Of a DNA stretch of 64,000 bases, positions 43,651 through 52,457 are shown one piece after another. The stretch's first letter is position 1, and each line of letters opens with the position of its first letter. Source of the stretch: an uncultured Coriobacteriales bacterium (GTDB lineage Bacteria; Actinomycetota; Coriobacteriia; Coriobacteriales; QAMH01); the NCBI GenBank assembly GCA_934646835.1, contig CAKUES010000008.1, positions 32,590-96,589 of the forward strand, written 5' to 3'. The notes beneath the pieces were generated by a model. The model made no database searches. It saw only the letters and a list, made by a program, of their open reading frames with translations, and had not been told where the DNA came from. Position numbers and translations under genes: made by a program.

Positions 43651-43729
43651 GCGTCAGCGTCGTCGGGCCGGCAGGGCCCACGTAGGCGCCTGACGAAGTC
43701 GGCGCCATCGGGTTGCAACGGGCCCGCGG
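43651..43729. repeat. Family D direct repeat, copy 2 (79 nt)
   Basis: 77 of 79 positions equal to copy 1; preceded by a partial copy starting at 43588 (CGCGTCAGCGTCGTTGGGC). Confidence 0.85.
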
Positions 43730-43771
43730 ATGCCTGCGATACGCTATGGATTGCATCTTGCAGCTCCCGTA

Positions 43772-43795
43772 GGGGAGGGACCGAAGTCCCTCCCC
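43772..43795. repeat. Family A core hairpin
   Basis: GGGGAGGGAC-CGAA-GTCCCTCCCC, perfect 10-bp stem, with CCGTA on the left and ATAAGCC on the right as in larger family A copies. The whole 43306-44080 gap is repeats and leader, no gene. Confidence 0.8.
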
Positions 43796-43961
43796 ATAAG
43801 CCACGCGCTCGCGCTCCGACTTGCGGCTTAATCGTCAACCGTTGCTGCATGTCACCTTGGGTATATCTCCAATGTCGATAACTCGCTAGTTGCGCTCGTG
43901 ACCAGCGGCTTTGCTTTTCCCGACCGCTTTCCGCCAAAAACTGCTCGGTGTAGTTGCAGAA

Positions 43962-43998
43962 AACCGTTCTTATCTCGTTCTGATTTTGGTCTGGTTTC
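43962..43998. promoter_or_regulatory. Leader sequence shared with the 55.8 kb nuclease gene
   Basis: AT-rich 37-nt stretch (CGTTCTTAT...TCTGATTTTGGTCTG) about 83 bases before comEA, matching 55721-55757, which lies about 95 bases before the nuclease gene, at roughly 30 positions. GGTCTG/GGTCGG units repeat just after it. Confidence 0.5.
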
Positions 43999-44080
43999 GT
44001 TCTTGGTTTGGTCGGTGGTCTGTTTAGATTTGGCGCGTAGCATAGGCCCTCCCGGAACTGGATTTGGGAGGCGGCTTTTG

Positions 44081-44776
44081 ATGAACGCAGACTCAAAGCT
44101 CAAAGTGAGAAGCCTGTTGAGGCGAGCGGGGCTCGTCGATACTCCCAAGCCGGTTCTGGCTTGTTTGTGCGTCGTCGCCTTCCTCCTTCTCGGCTTCGCA
44201 CTCTGGCGTTTCTGGCCGGCGGGGCCTGCCTCTGCTGGCCAGGATTTCTCTGTTGACATCCAAGCAGGGCAAGCTGCGGGTGGCGATGCGTCTCAGGAGC
44301 TCTCAGGCGCGCCTGAGAGCTCTGTCGCAATCTCTGTGGATGTCGAGGGTGCTGTGAAGCGTCCGGGCCTCTACGAGCTGCTTGCCGGTTCGCGAGTAGG
44401 AGACGCGATCGAGGCGGCAGGTGGCATGACCAAGAAGGCAGCACGTGGCGCGGTGAACCTTGCCGCGCTTGTCGAGGACGGGCAGCAGGTCGTAGTCCCC
44501 AAGAAGGGAGGGGATAGTGGCGGCGGTGCCGCGCCGCAAAGCAGCGGGAGCGCTTCTGTGCTGGGTTCATCCACGGATGCATCTTCGAAGGTGAACATCA
44601 ACACGGCCTCAGCTGCGCAGTTGCAGCAGCTTCCAGGAATCGGCGAGTTGCTTTCGCAGCGAATCGTCGATTATCGGCAGGCCAATGGCTCGTTTGCAAG
44701 CGTCGACGACCTTGCCAAGGTCTCTGGCATCGGCGACACACGCCTCGCTTCCATCCGTAACCTGATCTGCGTTTAA
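44081..44776 (+). CDS. comEA: Competence DNA receptor ComEA
   Basis: Binds incoming double-stranded DNA at the outer membrane face. 231 residues: membrane helix about 27-45, a Gly/Ala/Ser-rich linker, an SLBB domain (about 88-145; VDVEGAVKRPGLYEL) and a C-terminal helix-hairpin-helix pair (about 170-231; KVNINTASAAQLQQLPGIG). The ATG at 44081 follows GGGAGG; an in-frame upstream start at 43898 crosses the shared leader and is rejected. comEC follows after 5 bases. Confidence 0.93.
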   Translation: MNADSKLKVRSLLRRAGLVDTPKPVLACLCVVAFLLLGFALWRFWPAGPASAGQDFSVDIQAGQAAGGDASQELSGAPESSVAISVDVEGAVKRPGLYELLAGSRVGDAIEAAGGMTKKAARGAVNLAALVEDGQQVVVPKKGGDSGGGAAPQSSGSASVLGSSTDASSKVNINTASAAQLQQLPGIGELLSQRIVDYRQANGSFASVDDLAKVSGIGDTRLASIRNLICV

Positions 44777-44781
44777 AGCCA

Positions 44782-47256
44782 GTGGGGGCTGATAACGGGG
44801 AGTGCGCGGCAACGCCGTTGCTGCGCCAGGCGAAGCGCCCGAGTCTGGGCCCGCTCGCCTTTGCGGCGCTGGCGGCGTGGCTTGCCGCAATGGGTGCCGA
44901 GGGGCTTTCATGGCTGGTGTATGTCGACGAGGCTGCTGGGAGCGCGGAAAAGCTGATTCTCGCAGGTCTTGCTGTGCCTGCGGTGGGTTTGGGTACCTTG
45001 ACAATCTATCTTACGAGGCGCTGTCGTCACCTGCCTGTGGCGTTTGTGGCGATCTTGCCAGCTCTTGTCGCCGCAGGCTGTGTCTTTGCATGCTCGATGT
45101 TGTACTGGCATTCCTGGGAGCGGGGAGTCGCTCTCCTCCAGGAAGCGGTTGGCGATGGTGTTGCGATTGAGGCGGTGCTTTGCTCTGACCCAGCCGAGCG
45201 TGACTACGGGACGGTCTCCGAGGCATGTGCGGTGGTTGGCGGCGAGCAGGTGACGTTCAGGTTGCTGTGGCCTCAAGAGGGGCAGACCTTGAGTGCCGGG
45301 CATACGGTGCGCGTTTGCGGATCGATTAAGGTGCCGGGCAACGACGAGTCCGGTCGCTGGAATCACCGGCAGGGCTTTGCCGGCACCATGAACGCCGCTG
45401 CGGCAGAGGATGTTGGCTGCGCTCAAGGTCCGCGTGGCTGGGTTGCAGGCTTGCGCGATAGCGCGATGGATTCGATAGCGGAGGTCGGCGGTGACGCTGC
45501 AGGTCTTTTAGCCGGCATCGTTGTCGGCAACAGGACTCTGTACGCTGGAAGCGAGCTGGAGCAGGACTTTCGCACGACGGGGCTTGCCCATCTTATGGCG
45601 GTGAGTGGAACCCACCTTGCAGTCGTGACGATGCTTGCGTCTTGGCTCCTGTCGCGGTTGCGTCTTAAACGCTGGAAGCAAAGCGCGCTGCTCGCATTCG
45701 TTTTGGGTGCCTACGTCGCCCTGACTTGTTTTGCCCCCAGCGCCATGCGCGCGTATGTGATGTGCCTTGCGGTGCTCACTGCCTCCTGTGTCTCGAGAAG
45801 AGGGCATGCGCCTACGGCATTGTTCGCCTGCGTGCTGTTGTTTTTGGCAACGGCTCCTCAGTTAGCGTTTTCCCTTGGTTTCAAGCTCTCGGTTCTGTGC
45901 ATGGTGGGCTTGCTTGCTCTGTCGCCGCTGATCGGTATTTGGTTAAGAGCGGTGCTTCCGTCTCGTCTTGGCGGGCTTGCAGACGGGATTGCAGCGACTT
46001 TTGCGGCAAACCTTGCAACGCTTCCGGTCACTGTTTCCCTCTTTTGTCAGTTGCCTTTGATCTCCCCTTTGTCGACTTTGCTGGTATCCCCGTTGGTGAC
46101 GCTTGCGTTGGGCATGGGAATCCCGGGTGTCTTGCTGGCGCAGCTATGCGCTCCGCTGGGTTTTCTCATGCTCCGCCTTGCCGGCTACGTTGCCCGCTTG
46201 ACGTGCGCGCTCGTACACTTTCTGGCAGACCTCCCCATGGCGTGTGCTCCTCTTGATGCATCAGCCTCATTCGTGGGTGCGGTGTTCTTCTTGCTAGGTG
46301 CTGCCCTGTGGGTGTTTTGGCCGTCTCCACCAGAGGAGCTTGACCACGTGCTTGGAAAGCGGGCAGCTGCCAAGCGCGTGATTTTGGTTTGTGGGTTTGC
46401 CGCCCTTCCCTTGGCAGTTGCCTTGTTTACTGGGCTTTCTGGTGTTGCGGGCAGTGCGAATCTCGTCGCTCCCGGCTCTGTGGCAAGCGATGCCCAGGTG
46501 ATCATGCTCGATGTCGGCCAGGGAGACGCCATGTTGGTGCGGGATGGGGACGCTGCGGTGCTCGTTGATACGGGCGAGGACCCGACCGTGCTGCTTAAGG
46601 CGCTTGCCCGCCACGGGGTCACAAGGCTCGACGCCGTGCTCATCTCTCACAAAGATATCGACCACGCCGGCGCCTTGGGCGGTCTTGCGGGTGTGGTTCA
46701 GGTTGGGCATGTCTACATTCACAAAGACCTCGTTCAAGCCGAGTGCTGCGCCCAGTTGCGGTCGAGCGCTTCTTGGGCACTCTCCGGCAGGGAGGTCGAG
46801 GGCGTGGCGCCCGGGGATGTGGTGACTGTGGGGCGCTTTTCCTTGAGTTTGCTCTCTCCCCAAAACGGAGGTGAGAGTGAGAACGAGGATAGCTTGATAT
46901 GGTTGCTGGAGTTTGGCGAAAAGGGTGGGCGTGTGCTTGCCAAGGGGCTTCTTACTGGAGACGGAGAGCAAGCCGAGGTCGCTGCCGTTTTCGAGAATGT
47001 TGGAGATATCGACTTCTTGAAGGTTGGCCATCATGGCAGCCGCGATGCTGTCAACGATGAGGAGATGCGCGTTCTCAAGCCGGAGCTGGCTCTCATAGGC
47101 GTCGGCGCAGGCAACGACTACGGGCACCCGACCGAGCAGACGCTCGGCGTCCTTGAGAGAGGAGGCTCGAAGGTACTGCGCACGGATCTGCACGGGGATA
47201 TTACGCTGGGGTTTTCGAGCGAGAGCATCGCGGTCTCAACGCAGAAGGGCGGATGA
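44782..47256 (+). CDS. comEC: DNA internalisation protein ComEC/Rec2
   Basis: Membrane channel for uptake of single-stranded DNA. 824 residues: N-terminal hydrophobic part with an OB-like domain, the competence domain (about 230-540; LMAVSGTHLAVV and SAMRAYVM are family blocks), and a C-terminal metallo-beta-lactamase domain (about 572-824) with LDVGQGDAMLV, the SHKDIDHAGAL metal motif and VGHHGSRDAV. GTG start at 44782. With comEA it indicates a transformation apparatus; no pilus genes are in the window. Confidence 0.94.
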   Translation: MGADNGECAATPLLRQAKRPSLGPLAFAALAAWLAAMGAEGLSWLVYVDEAAGSAEKLILAGLAVPAVGLGTLTIYLTRRCRHLPVAFVAILPALVAAGCVFACSMLYWHSWERGVALLQEAVGDGVAIEAVLCSDPAERDYGTVSEACAVVGGEQVTFRLLWPQEGQTLSAGHTVRVCGSIKVPGNDESGRWNHRQGFAGTMNAAAAEDVGCAQGPRGWVAGLRDSAMDSIAEVGGDAAGLLAGIVVGNRTLYAGSELEQDFRTTGLAHLMAVSGTHLAVVTMLASWLLSRLRLKRWKQSALLAFVLGAYVALTCFAPSAMRAYVMCLAVLTASCVSRRGHAPTALFACVLLFLATAPQLAFSLGFKLSVLCMVGLLALSPLIGIWLRAVLPSRLGGLADGIAATFAANLATLPVTVSLFCQLPLISPLSTLLVSPLVTLALGMGIPGVLLAQLCAPLGFLMLRLAGYVARLTCALVHFLADLPMACAPLDASASFVGAVFFLLGAALWVFWPSPPEELDHVLGKRAAAKRVILVCGFAALPLAVALFTGLSGVAGSANLVAPGSVASDAQVIMLDVGQGDAMLVRDGDAAVLVDTGEDPTVLLKALARHGVTRLDAVLISHKDIDHAGALGGLAGVVQVGHVYIHKDLVQAECCAQLRSSASWALSGREVEGVAPGDVVTVGRFSLSLLSPQNGGESENEDSLIWLLEFGEKGGRVLAKGLLTGDGEQAEVAAVFENVGDIDFLKVGHHGSRDAVNDEEMRVLKPELALIGVGAGNDYGHPTEQTLGVLERGGSKVLRTDLHGDITLGFSSESIAVSTQKGG

Positions 47257-47378
47257 GGTGCTTGCACTTGCCTTGCGAGGCAAGCGTGCCACGGGCTTGT
47301 CGACATGCCAAACCGTTGGCTGCGCGTGTCGGGGCTTCGTGCTAGCATCAGGTGGTTAAAACGACGGTAGGAGGGTCA

Positions 47379-48329
47379 TTGGCTGACAACGGGTTGATAG
47401 CGGCGTATCTCATGGTTGGTGCAGACGAGCTCAAGCGAGAGTTCCTCGTCAATCGCCTGACTGATCGTGTGGCAAAGCTCGGAGACATCGACTTCAACAA
47501 GGAGAGCTTTCTTGGGTCTGCCGCAACGGCGGACGAGGTTGTTGGTGCCTGCAATATGCTGCCCTTCATGAGCGAGAAGCGTTTGGTTGTCGTCAAAGAT
47601 CTTGACAAGGCAAACAAGGCCTTGACGGAAGCATTGATTGAGTACCTCGCCAACCCTAATGAGACGACGGTGCTTGCCTGCACGGCGACCAAGCTTGCCA
47701 AGAACGCACGTATCTACAAGGCCTTTGCCAAGGTCGACAAGAAGGCGGTCGTGAGCTGCGAGCCCAAGGCCAAGCGCGACCTTCCGGCGCAGGTACGTAA
47801 CTTCGCCCTGAGCCACAACGTGACCATCACGCCCCAGGCCGCCCAGCTGCTCGTCGACATGGTGGGCGAGTCCACGGTACACCTCGACACAGAGATCAAG
47901 AAGATGACCGCTGCCCTCGGCAAAGGTGCGGAGATCACCGCTCAGCACGTCGAGCAGTACGTGACACGTGTGGCAGAGGTCAAGCCCTGGGAATTCGTCG
48001 ATGCCCTGGCAGATAGGGATGCAGCGCGCGCCATGGTTCTCTTCAACCGCCTCAATGACGATTCTCCCTTTGGTTTGCTCAGCATGTCGGTCAACCGCCT
48101 GCGCGAGCTTCTCGTGGCCAAGGAGGTAGGCGGTGGCTCTGCCCTGGCCGCTGCTCTTGGCATGCCGGATTGGCGCGTGCGCAACCATTCTCGCTGGGCA
48201 AGCCGCTTTACTGAGCAAGAGCTCGAGCGCGCCCTTGTCAGTGCTGCGGATCTGGAGCTTGCCATGAAGACTGGAGCTGATAAAGTCTCCGCCTTCACCA
48301 AGTGGACCCTCGACATCTGCTCAAGGTAG
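47379..48329 (+). CDS. holA: DNA polymerase III delta subunit
   Basis: Clamp-loader subunit that opens the sliding clamp. 316 residues from TTG at 47379, chosen because AGGAGG lies 6 bases upstream; a GTG at 47352 would add nine residues. AYLMVGADELKREFLVNRL and the later NRLRELLVAKEVGGG-like helix pattern fit HolA. holA before rpsT and lepA is a common order. Confidence 0.9.
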   Translation: MADNGLIAAYLMVGADELKREFLVNRLTDRVAKLGDIDFNKESFLGSAATADEVVGACNMLPFMSEKRLVVVKDLDKANKALTEALIEYLANPNETTVLACTATKLAKNARIYKAFAKVDKKAVVSCEPKAKRDLPAQVRNFALSHNVTITPQAAQLLVDMVGESTVHLDTEIKKMTAALGKGAEITAQHVEQYVTRVAEVKPWEFVDALADRDAARAMVLFNRLNDDSPFGLLSMSVNRLRELLVAKEVGGGSALAAALGMPDWRVRNHSRWASRFTEQELERALVSAADLELAMKTGADKVSAFTKWTLDICSR

Positions 48330-48461
48330 TTTCGCAGTATTCTCGTATTTCTCTGTATTCCCTCTATCGCTATCTGCTGTGCCGTGTTATCATCTAACGG
48401 TTTCGTCTGCACCCCCACTGCAACGAATCACAAGTATGGTATCGAAAGGAATAGTCAAACA

Positions 48462-48725
48462 ATGGCTAACATCAAATCTCAGAAGAAGCGCATCCTCACC
48501 AACGAGAAGGCTCGTATGCGCAACAAGGCTGTCAAGTCCGAGCTGAAGACTGCAGTCCGTCGCGTCCGCGAGGCTGTCGCCGCTGGTGACAAGGAAGCCG
48601 CAAAGGCAGCAGCCGACAAGGCTTGCCGTCTGATGGACAAGGCTGCTTCTAAGGGCGTCATCCACAAGAACCAGGCTGCTAACCGCAAGAGCGGTGTCCA
48701 GGCTCTGGTCAACAAGATGGCCTAG
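48462..48725 (+). CDS. rpsT: 30S ribosomal protein S20
   Basis: 87 residues, very basic, MANIKSQKKRILTNEKARMRN at the N-terminus and IHKNQAANRKSGV near the C-terminus: the whole family pattern. ATG at 48462 follows GAAAGGA. A TATCAT -10-like element lies near 48388. The frame extends upstream to 48384 without ribosome site. Terminator follows. Confidence 0.97.
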   Translation: MANIKSQKKRILTNEKARMRNKAVKSELKTAVRRVREAVAAGDKEAAKAAADKACRLMDKAASKGVIHKNQAANRKSGVQALVNKMA

Positions 48726-48755
48726 CCCCTAGCTTCTTACTAAGCTTAGATGGGA

Positions 48756-48788
48756 GCCGCCCTTTCTCACGAGGGCGGCTTTTCTTTA
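48756..48788 (+). terminator. Terminator after rpsT
   Basis: GCCGCCCT/AGGGCGGC stem followed by TTTTCTTTATT. Confidence 0.92.
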
Positions 48789-48917
48789 TTCACACAGATC
48801 TGTTCTGGGCGCATGAGGCTCAGGTCCGCTTCGCTCAGAGCATTAATTGCCTGGTATGTCACATGCCTTCGCTAAACTGGGAGGGCATTTAGACGTCGCG
48901 TAGCTGAAAAGGTACTC

Positions 48918-50717
48918 ATGGATCCCAAGTTTATTCGCAACTTCTCTATCATCGCCCACATCGATCACGGTAAGTCCACTATCGCAGACCGCGTCTTGCA
49001 GCAGACAGGCACCGTGGCAGAGCGCGATATGTCAGAGCAGCTCTTGGATTCCATGGATATCGAGCGCGAGCGCGGCATTACCATCAAGTCTCAGGCTGTG
49101 CGCGTCATGTACGATGCTGACAACGGCAACACCTACCAGTTCAATCTCATCGACACCCCGGGCCACGTGGACTTCACCTACGAGGTTTCCCGCTCTCTCG
49201 CTGCATGCGAGGGCGCCGTCCTCGTTGTCGATTCCACGCAGGGCGTTGAGGCCCAGACGGTAGCCAACGCCCTCATGGCGATGAACGCCAACCTGGAAAT
49301 CATCCCTGCCATCAACAAGGTCGACCTCCCTGCTGCAGACCCCGAGCGCGTCCGCGCAGAGATCGAGGATGGCCTCGCCATTCCGGCTGATGACGCAGTT
49401 CTTACCAGCGGCAAGAGCGGCATTGGCATCCACGAGCTGCTCGAGCAGGTCGTCAAGCAGATTCCCTCTCCCACAGGTGATCCGGACGCTCCTCTCAAGG
49501 CGCTTGTCTTCGACAGCTACTTCGACTCCTATCGCGGCGTCGTTGCCCTTATCCGCATCGTTGACGGTTCCATCAAGAAGCGCGACAAGATCAAGTTCAT
49601 GGCCAACGGGGAGCTGTGCGAGGTTCTCGAGGTCGGCGTGCGCCGTCCTGCGGAGGTCCCGGTTGACGAGCTCACCATCGGTGAGGTCGGCTATCTGGTC
49701 ACTGCCATCAAGGACCCCAAGCTCGTCAAGGTCGGCGATACGGTCACGTTCGCCAAGAACGGCGCTCAGGAGCCGCTGCCCGGCTATCGCGATGTCAAGC
49801 CCATGGTCTATACGGGCATGTTCCCCATCGACGCGGACCAGTACCCTGCTTTGCGCGATGCTTTGGACAAGCTCTCCCTCAACGACCCGGCCCTCATCTA
49901 CGAGCCGGAGACGTCTCATGCACTGGGCTTTGGTTTCCGTGTTGGCTTCTTGGGCCTGCTGCACATGGAGGTCGTCAAGGAGCGCCTTGAGCGCGAGTTC
50001 AACCTGGACCTCATCGCCACGGCGCCCAGCGTCGAGTACCACGTCTTCCTCACTGACGGCTCGGATTTCATGGTCCACAGCCCACAGGACATGCCGGAGG
50101 CCTCCAAGATCGACCACATCGAGGAGCCTTACCTCACGGCCAAGATCATCATCCCGCCCGACTACGTCGGTCCGGTTATGGAGCTTGGCACGGAGCGTCG
50201 CGGCGATTTCAAGAACATGTCCTACCTCTCCCAAAACACGGTTGAGGTCACCTTCGAGATGCCTCTGTCGGAGCTCATCATGGACTTCTTCGACAGCCTC
50301 AAGAGCCGCACCAAGGGCTACGCTTCCCTCGACTACGAGGTCTGTGGTTACAGGACCTCCAAGCTCGTCAAACTCGACATCTTGCTCGCGGGCAACCCCG
50401 TCGACGCGTTGAGCTTCATCGTGCATGAGGACAACGCCTACAAGCTCGGCCACGACCTCGCGGTTAAGCTCAAGGGTATCATTCCGCAGCAGCTCTTCGA
50501 GGTGCCTATCCAGGCTGCCGTTGGCGCGCGCGTGCTCGCCCGCACCAACGTCAAGGCACGCCGCAAGGACGTTTTGGCCAAGTGCTACGGCGGTGACATC
50601 TCCCGTAAGAAGAAGCTCCTCGAGAAGCAGAAGGCTGGCAAGAAGCGCATGAAGGCCATCGGCAATGTGGAGGTTCCGCAGGAGGCCTTCATGGCCATCC
50701 TCAAGGTGGATGAGTAG
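48918..50717 (+). CDS. lepA: Elongation factor 4 (LepA)
   Basis: Ribosome-associated GTPase. G1 AHIDHGKST (13-21), G2/G3 region with RERGITI and DTPGH, G4 NKVD; EF-G-like domains follow, and the LepA-specific C-terminal domain ends with KCYGGDISRKKKLLEKQKAGKKRMK (in part). 599 residues, normal. Preceded by AAAAGG. Followed by the CinA-like gene after 15 bases. Confidence 0.97.
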   Translation: MDPKFIRNFSIIAHIDHGKSTIADRVLQQTGTVAERDMSEQLLDSMDIERERGITIKSQAVRVMYDADNGNTYQFNLIDTPGHVDFTYEVSRSLAACEGAVLVVDSTQGVEAQTVANALMAMNANLEIIPAINKVDLPAADPERVRAEIEDGLAIPADDAVLTSGKSGIGIHELLEQVVKQIPSPTGDPDAPLKALVFDSYFDSYRGVVALIRIVDGSIKKRDKIKFMANGELCEVLEVGVRRPAEVPVDELTIGEVGYLVTAIKDPKLVKVGDTVTFAKNGAQEPLPGYRDVKPMVYTGMFPIDADQYPALRDALDKLSLNDPALIYEPETSHALGFGFRVGFLGLLHMEVVKERLEREFNLDLIATAPSVEYHVFLTDGSDFMVHSPQDMPEASKIDHIEEPYLTAKIIIPPDYVGPVMELGTERRGDFKNMSYLSQNTVEVTFEMPLSELIMDFFDSLKSRTKGYASLDYEVCGYRTSKLVKLDILLAGNPVDALSFIVHEDNAYKLGHDLAVKLKGIIPQQLFEVPIQAAVGARVLARTNVKARRKDVLAKCYGGDISRKKKLLEKQKAGKKRMKAIGNVEVPQEAFMAILKVDE

Positions 50718-50732
50718 AAAGGCTCTTCGAGC

Positions 50733-51245
50733 ATGAGCGTTGACGAGAAATCCGTCCGCGCCAAGTACGCGGACCTCACGCGCCTGCTGATCGAGCGCGG
50801 CCTCACTGTCACGACGATGGAGAGCGCTACCTCTGGGCAGCTCGCCTCCCTTATCACGGACACAGAGGGTTCCTCAGCCGTCCTTAAGGGTGCATTTGTC
50901 ACGTATTGCAACGACGCCAAGGTCATGCAGGGTGTCTCCGCTCAGGTCATTGAGTGCTACGGCGTCTACTCTGACCAGACTGCCTCTGCGATGGCGTTAG
51001 CTTGTCGTAACGTTTACAAGGCTGATATCGGCATCGGTGTCACCGGCACTATGGGCAACGTCGACCCTGTTAACGGTGACAGTATCCCCGGACAGGTGCA
51101 CTTTGCCATTGCCTATGGGCCGGCTGGAGATGCGGCAACCGTCAGCGCGTTTTGCTTCGACATCGATGTGCAGCCGACGCGCCTCGCATATAAGCTTGCC
51201 GTGGCGGACCTCGTCGTCGATGAGCTCTTTGCCCTCCTGGGCTAG
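50733..51245 (+). CDS. CinA C-terminal domain protein (nicotinamide-nucleotide amidohydrolase-like)
   Basis: 170 residues corresponding only to the C-terminal domain of CinA/PncC, which deamidates NMN. The usual ESCTGG reads ESATSG (about 28-33): the Ser after Glu is kept, the Cys and first Gly are changed. The second conserved Lys lies in CNDAKVMQGVS and the glycine loop is GVTGTMGNVDP. Stand-alone forms are common. Between lepA and dus, probably co-transcribed. Confidence 0.83.
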   Translation: MSVDEKSVRAKYADLTRLLIERGLTVTTMESATSGQLASLITDTEGSSAVLKGAFVTYCNDAKVMQGVSAQVIECYGVYSDQTASAMALACRNVYKADIGIGVTGTMGNVDPVNGDSIPGQVHFAIAYGPAGDAATVSAFCFDIDVQPTRLAYKLAVADLVVDELFALLG

Positions 51246-51256
51246 GGAAGGATTCC

Positions 51257-52207
51257 ATGGCACATATTGACTCTTCGTTTTTTGCAAACCCTCTATGGCT
51301 TGCGCCGATGGCCGGCGTCACCGAGCCCGCGTTTCGCACCCTGTGCATTGAGCATGGTGCTGGCCTTACCTATACGGAGATGGTGAGCGCCAAGGCGCTC
51401 GAATATGCCAACGACAAAACCCACGACATGGTCCTGCCCGCTCCGGCGGAGGACAAGATCGCTATCCAGCTCTTTGGCCATGAGCCCGATGTCATGGCGC
51501 GCCAGGCTGCGATTCTTGCCGACGAGATGGCGGATCGCATTGCGCTCATCGACGTCAACATGGGTTGCCCGGTCCTGAAGGTCCACAAGAAGGGCGAGGG
51601 TGCGGCGCTCATGCGCACCCCGCAGCTTGCAGCCCAGATCGTCTCGGAGATGGTCGGCGCGCTTGATTCTTACGGCATTCCCGTTACCGCGAAGTTTAGA
51701 AGCGGTTGGGACGAGGCAACGCTCAACGCAGTTGAGTTCGCTAAGCTGTTGGAGGACGCTGGTGCAGTGGCGTTGGGTGTGCATGGACGCACGGCCAAGC
51801 AGTTGTACCGCGGTCAGGCGGACTGGAGTGTTGTCAAGGATGTTGTCGATGCGGTTAACGTGCCCGTCATCGGCAGCGGAGATGTCTTCAGCTTTGAGGA
51901 CGCGCAGTCTATGATGACGGAGTGCGGGGCCAGTGCCGTGTTTGTCGCGCGCGGTTCACGCGGTAACCCGTGGATCTTCACGGGCCACGAGCCCACGCAG
52001 CTCGAACGGCTCGAGGCGGCAAAGCGTCACCTTGACCTCTACATCCAGTTCCATGGCAGCGAGCATCTGAGTCCCATGCGTGCGCACTTGAGCTTTTACG
52101 TGCACGGACAACCTGGCGCGGCAGAGCTCAGGCGCGGTTTTGGCGCGGCAACGACTGCGGCGGAGTTTTACGAGCTCATCGACATAGCTTGCGAGCGTTC
52201 TCGCTAG
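51257..52207 (+). CDS. dus: tRNA-dihydrouridine synthase (DusB-like)
   Basis: FMN enzyme reducing uridines in tRNA D-loops. LAPMAGVTEPAFR at the N-terminus, catalytic Cys in DVNMGCPVLKVHKKGEGAALM, VHGRTAKQLYRG and the FMN phosphate site GSGDVFSFEDA plus ARGSRGNPW. 316 residues, normal. GGAAGG precedes the ATG, 11 bases after the CinA-like gene. Confidence 0.94.
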   Translation: MAHIDSSFFANPLWLAPMAGVTEPAFRTLCIEHGAGLTYTEMVSAKALEYANDKTHDMVLPAPAEDKIAIQLFGHEPDVMARQAAILADEMADRIALIDVNMGCPVLKVHKKGEGAALMRTPQLAAQIVSEMVGALDSYGIPVTAKFRSGWDEATLNAVEFAKLLEDAGAVALGVHGRTAKQLYRGQADWSVVKDVVDAVNVPVIGSGDVFSFEDAQSMMTECGASAVFVARGSRGNPWIFTGHEPTQLERLEAAKRHLDLYIQFHGSEHLSPMRAHLSFYVHGQPGAAELRRGFGAATTAAEFYELIDIACERSR

Positions 52208-52255
52208 CTTGTTTGGCTGCAGGTATCTGCTGCTGTGTGCGTTCGCTGTTGTTCT

Positions 52256-52370
52256 CTAAACAAGCGTTGACTAAGGCAGATGTCCGCTGTATGCAATTGA
52301 CAAAACCGCTGGTCACGTAGGGGAGGGACCCTGTCCCTCCCTATGAGCCTCGCATTGATCAGTGCTTCTC
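52256..52370. repeat. Family A MITE-like element
   Basis: About 115 bp with imperfect terminal inverted repeats (AAGCGTTGACTAAGGC at left; right end reads GAGAAGCACTGATCAATGC on the minus strand) enclosing AAAACCGCTGGTCACG and the GGGAGGGAC/GTCCCTCCC core. Sits between dus and the MATE gene. Confidence 0.75.
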
Positions 52371-52457
52371 TAAGGGGCCAAGTCCCCAAGTGCGAGCACC
52401 GCGTTGCTCGACACGCCATGCATTCGCCTTCTGATAAGACTCTTTCGTTTAGGAGCG

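Noticed and set aside
43325..43729. CRISPR array
   Set aside because: Only two to three 79-nt copies, spacers of very unequal length, no cas genes.
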